DNA of 10,850 nt from an uncultured Campylobacter sp. (GTDB taxonomy: Bacteria > Campylobacterota > Campylobacteria > Campylobacterales > Campylobacteraceae): positions 1 through 10,850 of the forward strand of contig NZ_CALIAV010000107.1 of assembly GCF_938045625.1 (NCBI RefSeq). Reading direction: 5' to 3'. Position numbers and translations under genes: made by a program. Positions 1-6,081 of the stretch are shown piece by piece. Position 1 is the stretch's first letter. Every line of letters starts with the position of its first letter. The notes beneath the pieces were generated by a model that was given only the letters and a program-made list of their open reading frames with translations, was not told where the DNA came from and made no database searches.

Positions 1-670
1 CTAGCTCGCACGCCTTTTTTCGCATTTGCTTTGCCTTTTTCGCGTCTTTTTTTACTTGCTCGTATCTGTTTTCGTTGAAATTTCCCTCATACAGCCACGC
101 CGCTCTCGCGCAGCCGCCTACGTAGCCTAGCTTACACGAGCGCTCGTAATACTCCATCATCTCGCCTATATCGCCTCCCGTTCGCTCTATCATCCAGCCC
201 ACGTTGTAGCATCCGGGAGCGTATTTTTTGTTGCATAGGGTATTGTTTATCGCAAACGACTGCACCTCGTCGCCTAGCTCTTCTTGCATGAAATTCGCTA
301 ACGCCAAGCAACCGGGCAAATACTCGTAAAGGACGCAGCTAGCCTTGTAATACGCGCTAATCTTAGTCTCGCGCTCGCTCTTATCCGCGGCCTTTACTAG
401 ATTATTTTTATAAAGTTCGCCCAGATAAAAGCAGCCCTCGCCGTCTCCTTTAGCGCAGGCTAGGCTAAATAGCCCCTCCGCCGCGCCATAGTCTTGTTTG
501 GAATTTGCGGCCACCATGCCAGCTTGTACGCACTCTTTGGTAGCGTTTAGGTCGGGATTTTTGCATTTTTTGAGCTTTTCAAGCGTATCTGCGGCCAACA
601 ATGGCGAAAGGCCGGGCTCGCTAGCGAATAAATTTAACGCTACAAAGAGCGCAAATAATAAATTTTTCAT
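1..670 (-). CDS. Secreted cysteine-rich Sel1-repeat (Hcp-like) protein, partial
   Basis: The frame opens at an ATG (668-670) behind AAAGGAT and stays open for 223 codons to the window edge, so the C-terminus is missing. Residues 1-16 (MKNLLFALFVALNLFA, then SEPG) form a signal peptide, so the protein should be periplasmic or secreted. The mature part shows Sel1-like helical repeats, each with a cysteine pair: C72/C80, C146/C154 and C179/C187 with seven residues between, and C112/C121 with eight. C36 and C47 precede them. Motifs of the type AC-x7-C-xxLGxLY are typical of the Helicobacter cysteine-rich proteins (HcpA family), whose pairs form disulfides within each repeat. Such proteins are solenoid binding scaffolds; some were reported to bind beta-lactams, but the role here is unknown. 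It lies 19 bp behind proC on the same strand and probably shares its transcript. Family is confident, function is not. Confidence 0.85.
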   Translation of the reverse strand, partial: MKNLLFALFVALNLFASEPGLSPLLAADTLEKLKKCKNPDLNATKECVQAGMVAANSKQDYGAAEGLFSLACAKGDGEGCFYLGELYKNNLVKAADKSERETKISAYYKASCVLYEYLPGCLALANFMQEELGDEVQSFAINNTLCNKKYAPGCYNVGWMIERTGGDIGEMMEYYERSCKLGYVGGCARAAWLYEGNFNENRYEQVKKDAKKAKQMRKKACEL

Positions 671-689
671 TTTTATCCTTTAAATTTAC

Positions 690-1601
690 CTAACCCCGCG
701 CTTTGGCGATGCAAGCGGCGACGGCCTGCATCAAAGCGCCGCGAAATCCGCCTTTTTCAAGCGCAGCAAGTCCCTCGATCGTGGTTCCCGCCGGCGAGCA
801 GACCTCGTCTTTTAGCGCGGCAGGGTGCTTGCCGCTTTGGATCAGACGCGCCGTCCCTTCTACGGCTGCGCAGACGGCGTCGTAGCAAAGCTGCCTAGGC
901 AGTCCGCCCCGCACGCCGGCATCGGCCGCAGCCTCGATAAAGGCGCACGTATACGCCGGCAAACTTCCCGCGATACCCGTAAATGCGGCAAAACCTGCCT
1001 CGTCTATCTCGTAAATTTTACCGATTTTAGCGATTATCTCGCGCACGGTCTCTTTCTTAGCCTCGCTAAATCCCGCGTCAAAGCAAAGAGCCGTGGCCGA
1101 CGCTCCGATGCTAGCTGCGACGTTTGGCATCGCGCGAGCGATATAAACGCCCTCGCCAGCGATTTGTCTAGCGCGCTTTATGTCAAAATTCGGCGCCAAA
1201 AGAAGCAAAATTTTGCCCGCTAGCTCGGGTGCGATCAGGCGCAAGATAGCCTCGTAGCTAGCGGGTTTAGTAGCCAGTACGACCGCGTCCGCTTCGCGCG
1301 CTAGATCCGCTTCGCTCGCGGCTATTTTTACGCCGAATCTCTGCCGCAAAGCTTCGTTTTTGCTTCTGGCGCAGGCTAGGATTTCAAATTTCGTCTTTTT
1401 TTCGCATTCGTGCGGGCTTGCTTTTTTATCCGTTTGCGCTAAATTTTCCGTCCCGCGCGCCTCGCTGCCGCTGGATTTTTGCTCGTCCTCGGCAAAGCTT
1501 CGCACTGCGCCGGCCTCGTCAGATTGCGCTCGCCAAAGCGCCTCTATCATCGCGCCACCCATATTTCCGCCGCCGATAAAGCCGATTTTAGGATTTTTCA
1601 T
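690..1601 (-). CDS. proC: Pyrroline-5-carboxylate reductase with an N-terminal insertion
   Basis: Catalyses the last step of proline synthesis, the NAD(P)H-dependent reduction of pyrroline-5-carboxylate in the cytoplasm. Residues 5-18 carry the Rossmann motif IGFIGGGNMGGAM. A second strand, FEILACAR (72-79), ends in the Arg expected to contact the cofactor. Family blocks follow: ATKP (110-113), ARAMPNVAASIG (155-166) and the C-terminal signature EVCSPAGTTIEGLAALEKGG (266-285). The length is 303 residues against about 255-275 for the family. The excess is a polar, charged stretch at about 27-72, between the first helix and second strand. The ATG overlaps the upstream lipoprotein stop in ATGA, so translation is probably coupled. 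Catalytic-domain motifs look complete, so it is probably functional despite the insertion. Confidence 0.95.
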   Translation of the reverse strand: MKNPKIGFIGGGNMGGAMIEALWRAQSDEAGAVRSFAEDEQKSSGSEARGTENLAQTDKKASPHECEKKTKFEILACARSKNEALRQRFGVKIAASEADLAREADAVVLATKPASYEAILRLIAPELAGKILLLLAPNFDIKRARQIAGEGVYIARAMPNVAASIGASATALCFDAGFSEAKKETVREIIAKIGKIYEIDEAGFAAFTGIAGSLPAYTCAFIEAAADAGVRGGLPRQLCYDAVCAAVEGTARLIQSGKHPAALKDEVCSPAGTTIEGLAALEKGGFRGALMQAVAACIAKARG

Positions 1602-2227
1602 TTTGCTGCCTTTTTTAGGGTACCGATTTTAACCGCCTTGCCCGCGACCGCGTCACGTACCACCGCGCTATCCGCCCAGATAGCCCCCGTAACCTGCCCA
1701 GGCGTCAAGGTATAAACGCCGCCCGTTTGCGCCTCATCGCTAGCCTTAAAGTCGTTGCCCACGACCAGCTCATAGACGTCCTTCGTGTCGTTTTCAAATT
1801 TGATCGCCGCTTTTAGCGTCGGCGCTTCGCCCTGTTTTGCCGCGCCCGCGTACTGCTCGAGCATATTTTTGCTAAGCTTGCCGTAGACGTCGCCGTCTGG
1901 GCTTAGATATATCCGCACGGCGCGCTTATCCGAGTTTTTGCCGCCTTTTTCGCCCTTACCGGCGCTCACGCTCATCTCGTAGGCGGTTTCTCCCGTCGGA
2001 AAATCCTTAAATTTAGCGTCCGGGACGAAAATCCGCACGTTGTCCGTTACTACTTTTTCGTCGTGCGTCTGCGGCGTTATGCCAGTTAGCACGATCGTGG
2101 ATTTCACGTCTGCACCTTTATCCGAAGCAAGCGCCGAGATCGGCACGCGCGTAAGTAGCGTCGTCTCGTAGCAGCCGCCAAAAATAAACGCCGCGGCAAA
2201 AGCAAAGATAAATTTTAGTTTTTTCAT
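1598..2227 (-). CDS. Putative lipoprotein of unknown function
   Basis: A 209-residue protein whose N-terminus (MKKLKFIFAFAAAFIFGGC) is a lipoprotein signal: two lysines, a hydrophobic core and a lipobox FGGC, with C19 as the acylated residue. The mature chain therefore should be anchored to the inner or outer membrane facing the periplasm. It has no further membrane segment and reads as a soluble, beta-rich, Lys/Asp/Val-rich domain. I do not recognise the family. The start follows AAGGAAACCG, a good ribosome binding site, with a TGCTAAAAT box upstream. The gene is first in an apparent unit with proC and the Sel1 protein, and its stop overlaps the proC start by 4 bp. No functional link to proline synthesis is evident from sequence. 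Confidence 0.85.
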   Translation of the reverse strand: MKKLKFIFAFAAAFIFGGCYETTLLTRVPISALASDKGADVKSTIVLTGITPQTHDEKVVTDNVRIFVPDAKFKDFPTGETAYEMSVSAGKGEKGGKNSDKRAVRIYLSPDGDVYGKLSKNMLEQYAGAAKQGEAPTLKAAIKFENDTKDVYELVVGNDFKASDEAQTGGVYTLTPGQVTGAIWADSAVVRDAVAGKAVKIGTLKKAAK

Positions 2228-2250
2228 CGGTTTCCTTTAAATTTACGCCG

Positions 2251-2259
2251 ATTTTAGCA
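2251..2259 (-). promoter_or_regulatory. Candidate extended -10 for the lipoprotein-proC-Sel1 unit
   Basis: On the minus strand this reads TGCTAAAAT, an extended -10 with one mismatch to TATAAT. Transcription would start near 2244, giving a leader of about 17 nt that contains the AAGGAAA ribosome binding site. No clear -35 is seen, which is usual for sigma-70 promoters in this group. Confidence 0.5.
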
Positions 2260-2526
2260 TAAATTTCGCCTTTCTACGCCCGAGCGGTGACCTGCGACGG
2301 GTCAAATTTCATCGCCGAAAAAGTCGCCGTCGATGTCGCAAATTTCGATGTTTTGTCGCACCGAAAAAATACTAATTCAGCTTTAAATTTGACTCCAAAT
2401 TTGAACGTAAAACGATAAGGCGAAGTATTTTATAGAAACATTTTGCTTCGCAAAAACGCTACGCTTGTTTTGAGATGATTTTTGGGGTTTTCTGCTTCGT
2501 AAGCTCGCAGCTGCAAGCAGAATGAA

Positions 2527-2577
2527 GTTAAAATTTGACGAGGATAAGGCATATAGCCTATCGAGTCAAATTTTAAC
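2527..2577 (-). terminator. Long hairpin behind proA, possible terminator or repeat unit
   Basis: A 51-nt near-perfect inverted repeat. The outer arms GTTAAAATTTGAC (2527-2539) and GTCAAATTTTAAC (2565-2577) pair over 13 bp. Short GAG/GA linkers lead to inner arms GATAAGGC (2543-2550) and GCCTATC (2556-2562), which pair with one bulged base around the loop ATATA. It starts 34 bp past the proA stop on the proA transcript. No strong U-tract follows (TTCATTCTG), so it is an atypical intrinsic terminator; an RNA-stabilising or repeat-element role is equally possible. Confidence 0.45.
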
Positions 2578-2610
2578 AAAATCCGCAAAAAGCGCTCAAA
2601 AGACGAGCCG

Positions 2611-3870
2611 CTAACGAATTTGCCCGCCTCCACGGACGACGTATTTATAGGTCGTAAGCTCCCTCACCCCCATCGGCCCTCTGGCGTGCAGCTTTTGCGT
2701 GCTGATGCCGATCTCCCCGCCAAATCCAAACTCGCTACCGTCGCTAAAACGCGTCGAGGCGTTGGCGTAGACGACCGCGCTGCCGACTTCGTTCAAAAAT
2801 CGCTCGACGTTTGAGTAATTTTCACTCAAAATCGCGTCCGAATGCCCGCTAGAATGCGCATTTATAAAGCCGATCGCCTCATCCGTATCTCGCACCGCGC
2901 GTACAGCCAAAACGAGATCCAAAAACTCGGCGCCAAAATCGCTCTCACTTGCAGCCTTAACGTTTGCCAAACCGCGCAACTCCGACTCGCACGCGCCTAG
3001 AAGCTGCTCACTCACGCGAAACTCGACCTCCGGCATCTCGCGCACCAGCTCCGGTAAAATTTCGCCCGCTATGCACTCATGCAAAAGTACGCACTCAACG
3101 GCGTTACAGACGCTTGGGCGCTGGGTTTTGGCGTTTTTGATTATCTTTGCAGCCTCGCTCAAATTTGCGCTCTCATCGACGAAGATGTGGCACACCCCCG
3201 CGCCCGTCATGATGATCGGCACGGTCGCGTTTTGCGCGATAAAATCTTTTAAGCTCTTGCCGCCGCGCGGTATCAAAACGTCGATATACTCGCTCATTTT
3301 CGCCATTTGCGCCACTACTTCGCGTTCGGCGCTTTTTACTAGCTGCACCGCGCCCGTCGGTAAGCCGAATTTCGCCCCCGCCTCGTTAAATAAATTTACT
3401 AAAAAGATATTCGAATTTAGCGCGCTAGCGCTGCCTCGCAGAATCGCCGCGTTGCCGCTTTTTAGCGCCAGAGCCGCCGCGTCGATGCTGACGTTTGGAC
3501 GGCTCTCGTAGATGATACCCAGCACCCCCAGCGGCACGCGTACGCGGCTGATTTGCATGCCATTTGGATGGCTCCAGCCGCCTAAATTTTCGCCCACGAC
3601 TTCGGCGAAGCCCGCCACCTCGCGCACGCCCTTCGCCATAGCCTCGATGCGGGCATCCGTTAGTCGCAAACGATCAAGCAACGCCAAGCTAAGGCCCGAT
3701 TTCTCGCCGTTTGCAAGGTCTTTGGCGTTTGCCGCTTTTATAGCCTCTTTTTGCGCTAGCAGCTCGTCCGCCACGGCGTTTAAAATTTCAAATTTAGCCC
3801 TGCTATCAAGTCTCAAAAGCTCGCCACAAACAGCCTTTGCACGCTTACATATATCTAAAATTTCATTCAT
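2611..3870 (-). CDS. proA: Glutamate-5-semialdehyde dehydrogenase (gamma-glutamyl phosphate reductase)
   Basis: Second enzyme of proline synthesis: it reduces gamma-glutamyl phosphate with NADPH to glutamate semialdehyde, which cyclises to the ProC substrate. The 419-residue length matches the family. It has the aldehyde dehydrogenase fold with GVLGIIYESRPNVSID (115-130), KSGNAAILRG (137-146), the catalytic cysteine C255 in QRPSVCNAVE, and a C-terminal block FGFGGEIGISTQKLHARGPM close to that of E. coli ProA. The ATG follows AAGGAGCGAAA, a strong ribosome binding site. A second in-frame-looking CAT four bases away is in another frame and is ignored. The gene is transcribed alone, away from nhaA, with a perfect TATAAT about 110 bp upstream. 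ProB and ProA usually act together in a complex; proB lies about 2.2 kb upstream on the same strand. Confidence 0.97.
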   Translation of the reverse strand: MNEILDICKRAKAVCGELLRLDSRAKFEILNAVADELLAQKEAIKAANAKDLANGEKSGLSLALLDRLRLTDARIEAMAKGVREVAGFAEVVGENLGGWSHPNGMQISRVRVPLGVLGIIYESRPNVSIDAAALALKSGNAAILRGSASALNSNIFLVNLFNEAGAKFGLPTGAVQLVKSAEREVVAQMAKMSEYIDVLIPRGGKSLKDFIAQNATVPIIMTGAGVCHIFVDESANLSEAAKIIKNAKTQRPSVCNAVECVLLHECIAGEILPELVREMPEVEFRVSEQLLGACESELRGLANVKAASESDFGAEFLDLVLAVRAVRDTDEAIGFINAHSSGHSDAILSENYSNVERFLNEVGSAVVYANASTRFSDGSEFGFGGEIGISTQKLHARGPMGVRELTTYKYVVRGGGQIR

Positions 3871-3978
3871 TTTCGCTCCTTAATCTATAAAAACCGTGCG
3901 CAAGCGTCCCGCTCCCGCAAGCGCGGCATGGCAAATTTTAGCGACGCGTCTACTAAATTTACCTTTAAATTTGACTTG

Positions 3979-3984
3979 ATTATA
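3979..3984 (-). promoter_or_regulatory. -10 box for proA
   Basis: A perfect TATAAT on the minus strand (plus-strand ATTATA) within CTATAATCAAG. The predicted start is near 3972, which leaves a leader of about 100 nt before the proA ATG. That leader is long enough to hold regulation, but I see no riboswitch-like structure in it. Confidence 0.6.
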
Positions 3985-4024
3985 GCCAAATTCGCCCGAA
4001 TTTTATGCGAGCGTAAAAATACGA

Positions 4025-4030
4025 TATAAT
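4025..4030 (+). promoter_or_regulatory. -10 box for nhaA
   Basis: A perfect TATAAT preceded by AAAAATACGA, 28 bp before the nhaA ATG. The predicted start is near 4037 and the short leader contains AAGGAAG (4047-4053) as the ribosome binding site. It lies about 40 bp from the divergent proA -10, so a shared regulator is possible, but no operator was recognised. Confidence 0.65.
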
Positions 4031-4057
4031 CGCCAAAATTTATAAAAAGGAAGCAAA

Positions 4058-5239
4058 ATGGGCGGAATAAAAGAGTTTTTAAAACACGAAGCCAGCGGCG
4101 GGATTTTGCTGATGATCGCTACGGTCGCGGCGCTGCTATGCCAAAACACGTTTTTGAGCGATTTTTACAACGAATTTTTAAAGACCAAATTTACCGTGAG
4201 CTTCGGCGAATACGGGCTAAGCAAGCCGCTAATCTTGTGGGTAAACGACGGATTGATGGCGGTATTTTTCTTTCTCATCGGGCTTGAGTTAAAGCGCGAA
4301 GTGCTGGAGGGCGAGCTAAAAAATCCGTCGCAAATCGCGCTACCGGCGATCGGCGCAGCAGGCGGCCTGATAGTGCCCGCAGTTATCTTCTATCTTTTTA
4401 CGAAGCACGACTCCTTCGCGCTTGGCGGCTGGGCGATACCGACAGCGACGGATATCGCGTTTGCTTTGGGGATTTTAAGCCTACTTGGGCCGCGCGTACC
4501 GACTAGTTTAAAAATTTTCCTCATGATGTTAGCGATCGTTGACGACCTTTGCGCGATCGTGATTATCGCGCTATTTTACACGAGCGAGCTTAGCACACAA
4601 ATGCTTGCGGTAGCGAGCGTTTGCCTAGCCGCACTTTTTGCGCTAAACAGACTCGGCGTAAAGAGCAAAGCGGCGTATCTAATCGTAGGCGCGGTGATGT
4701 GGGTAGCGGTGCTAAAATCGGGAATTCACGCCACGCTTGCGGGCGTCGTAGCGGCCTTTTTCATACCGCTTAGCTTTAAAGACGAGCCGGGCAAATCTAT
4801 GCTAAAAAGTATCGAGCACGACCTGCACGGCTGGGTAGCGTTTGGCGTGCTGCCGATATTTGCCTTCGTAAACGCAGGCATCTCACTGCGAGGCGTCGGA
4901 CTGGACGAGATTTTGTCTCCGGTCGCGCTAGGCACGGCGCTGGGGCTTTTCATCGGCAAGCAAATCGGAGTATTTGGATTTAGCTTTTTAGCGATCAAAT
5001 TTAAGCTAGCCAAGCTGCCCGAGGGGTCAAATTTCATCCAGCTTTACGGCATTGCCGTGCTTTGCGGCGTAGGGTTTACGATGAGTCTTTTCGTCAACAG
5101 CCTAGCCTACAACGACACGGACGCCTTTGCCTACACGGACAAGCTTGCTATATTGCTAGGTTCGGTAGTTTCAGGCGCCGCCGGGTTTATATTACTAAAA
5201 TTTAGCACCGAAAATCCGGGCGCGATAGAAAAACGGTAG
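4058..5239 (+). CDS. nhaA: Sodium/proton antiporter NhaA
   Basis: Inner-membrane antiporter that expels Na+ (or Li+) in exchange for protons, used for salt and alkaline-pH tolerance. The 393-residue length is close to the E. coli protein (388). Visible family marks are the N-terminal EASGGILLM, the segment FFLIGLELKREVLEGEL (71-87), the unwound-helix motif PTATDIAFALGILSLLG (128-144) with D132, and AIVDDLCAIVIIALFY (159-174) with the ion-binding pair D162/D163. These match D133, D163 and D164 of E. coli. About a dozen hydrophobic segments span the chain. The ATG has a good AAGGAAG ribosome binding site. The gene stands alone, divergent from proA and convergent with the membrane protein to its right. 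Its TAG stop is followed directly by in-frame TGA and lies inside a hairpin arm. Confidence 0.97.
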   Translation: MGGIKEFLKHEASGGILLMIATVAALLCQNTFLSDFYNEFLKTKFTVSFGEYGLSKPLILWVNDGLMAVFFFLIGLELKREVLEGELKNPSQIALPAIGAAGGLIVPAVIFYLFTKHDSFALGGWAIPTATDIAFALGILSLLGPRVPTSLKIFLMMLAIVDDLCAIVIIALFYTSELSTQMLAVASVCLAALFALNRLGVKSKAAYLIVGAVMWVAVLKSGIHATLAGVVAAFFIPLSFKDEPGKSMLKSIEHDLHGWVAFGVLPIFAFVNAGISLRGVGLDEILSPVALGTALGLFIGKQIGVFGFSFLAIKFKLAKLPEGSNFIQLYGIAVLCGVGFTMSLFVNSLAYNDTDAFAYTDKLAILLGSVVSGAAGFILLKFSTENPGAIEKR

Positions 5240-5260
5240 TGAGCAAAGCGGCTCACTACC
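5235..5260 (-). terminator. Hairpin terminator carrying the stop codons of two convergent genes
   Basis: Perfect 10-bp arms GGTAGTGAGC (5235-5244) and GCTCACTACC (5251-5260) around the loop AAAGCG. In the minus direction the hairpin is followed by GTTTTT, as in an intrinsic terminator for the four-helix protein gene. In the plus direction no U-tract follows, so termination of nhaA here would be weaker. The nhaA stop lies in the left arm and the opposing stop in the right arm; because the arms are complementary, both genes end in TAG TGA. Confidence 0.75.
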
Positions 5261-5861
5261 GCCGGCTACCTCGTAATCCATAAATAAAATCGCAAACTAC
5301 GCCGCCAAACGCCGCAAAAATCGCGCCGATAACCAGAGCCGCAGCAAGATTATAAGGCGCGCTGTCGTTTGCAAGGGCATAGGCGTCAAAGCGCACGTAA
5401 ACGCCCCATCTGCCACCCATCCCTTCAGACGCAAAGAGCAGCCCGCTAAACGCGAGAAAACAAAATCCGCCGAGCACGACGAGTTTTGCGGCTACGACGA
5501 TCAAATTTACGCCTCCGACATCCGTGCGGCCGTAGTTTAGGCAAAAAACGGCGGCGAAAAAGCAGATCCAAAACGGCGCGGCGCAGGCGTAAAAAGCAAT
5601 CACGTTTAGGCTCGCGCCGTTGTTTGTAAAGTCGTCTAAAAACGGTGCAAAAACACGCACGCCGCGGATAAAAGGTAACCAAAATTTAAGCTCTAAAATC
5701 TCGTCCGGGCTTAAATTTAACGCCCATATCCCAAGTGCCGCAAAAAATAAGACCCCGAGCGAAAACGGCGCCCAGCCGGCTAAAATAGCTCGCTCAAACA
5801 AGCCTTTATGCGCCACAGGGTCGCGGCGGGATTTCGCGGTCTGCGATTCTTTTTCGTTCAT
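5256..5861 (-). CDS. Four-helix integral membrane protein of unknown function
   Basis: A 201-residue protein not recognised as a known family. A polar N-terminus (about 1-28, rich in Lys, Arg and Glu) is followed by four hydrophobic segments at about 31-49, 85-109, 119-143 and 171-194. A soluble loop between the first two (50-84, with acidic and aromatic residues) and another at 144-170 may face the periplasm. The chain ends in a short basic tail GLRGSRR. No enzymatic motif, lipobox or cleavable signal peptide is evident. The ATG follows AAGGAAAACG. It converges on nhaA and sits between nhaA and proB as a single gene, ending in its own terminator. Base and codon style match the neighbours, so there is no sign of recent transfer. 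Confidence 0.8.
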   Translation of the reverse strand: MNEKESQTAKSRRDPVAHKGLFERAILAGWAPFSLGVLFFAALGIWALNLSPDEILELKFWLPFIRGVRVFAPFLDDFTNNGASLNVIAFYACAAPFWICFFAAVFCLNYGRTDVGGVNLIVVAAKLVVLGGFCFLAFSGLLFASEGMGGRWGVYVRFDAYALANDSAPYNLAAALVIGAIFAAFGGVVCDFIYGLRGSRR

Positions 5862-5883
5862 CGTTTTCCTTAAACTGATCCAT

Positions 5884-5889
5884 ATTTTA
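5884..5889 (-). promoter_or_regulatory. Weak candidate -10 for the four-helix protein gene
   Basis: The minus strand reads TAAAAT in CTTTAAAATATGG, about 23 bp before the ATG at 5861, leaving a short leader with the AAGGAAA site. It is one of several AT-rich options in this spacer, so the assignment is tentative. Confidence 0.3.
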
Positions 5890-5913
5890 AAGCGCGCTCA
5901 AAAATCAACCATC

Positions 5914-6078
5914 AAATTTAACGGCAGGCGCGCGGTTGGTTTAGACAGTCAAATTTGATCAAATTTAGCCGCCGTATCAGCTTTAAATTTTACAGCCATA
6001 TAGCGAAATTTGCTTAAAATTTGGCGTAAATTTGACACGCTCGAGGCTAAATTGAGCCGCCAGCAAACCGCCAAATTT
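5914..6078. repeat. AAATTT-rich spacer with a 16-bp palindrome
   Basis: Between the four-helix protein gene and proB, AAATTT occurs eight times in 165 bp. Two copies form the perfect 16-bp palindrome AAATTTGATCAAATTT (5951-5966). No gene, tRNA or convincing intrinsic terminator for proB was seen in the spacer 5862-6081. The word is common throughout this genome's coding DNA, so the cluster may be compositional rather than a binding site. Confidence 0.4.
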
Positions 6079-6081
6079 GAC

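Larger units (their letters stand above)
2228..2610. other. Non-coding interval with three inverted repeats
   Basis: This 383-bp gap holds the promoter region of the lipoprotein at its left end and a structured block at about 2420-2577. Inverted repeats there are: 2441-2455 (TTTTGC/GCAAAA around TTC, with an alternative pairing of 2420-2425 to 2446-2451), 2492-2520 (CTGCTT/AAGCAG) and 2527-2577 (a long hairpin, listed separately). A 67-codon minus-strand frame crosses the block and overlaps the proA end, but its sequence is dictated by the palindromes and it has no convincing ribosome binding site, so I do not call it a gene. The section 2280-2400 shows only repeated AAATTT-type words and I see no feature in it. 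The structured block may be a dispersed intergenic repeat. Confidence 0.55.

Noticed and set aside
498..683. 61-codon plus-strand frame at the Sel1 protein start
   Set aside because: Lies opposite the signal peptide and first part of the Sel1 protein, whose cysteine pattern is clear.
825..1223. 132-codon plus-strand frame opposite proC
   Set aside because: Antisense shadow with high Arg/Ser content and no ribosome binding site.
2430..2633. 67-codon minus-strand frame spanning the hairpin cluster and the proA end
   Set aside because: It overlaps the proA 3' end in another frame, has no good ribosome binding site, and its sequence follows the inverted repeats; a non-coding structured element fits better.
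3071..3883. Two long plus-strand frames (146 and 123 codons) opposite proA
   Set aside because: They are antisense to a clearly conserved gene, have Ser/Ala-rich compositions typical of shadow frames, and show no start signals.
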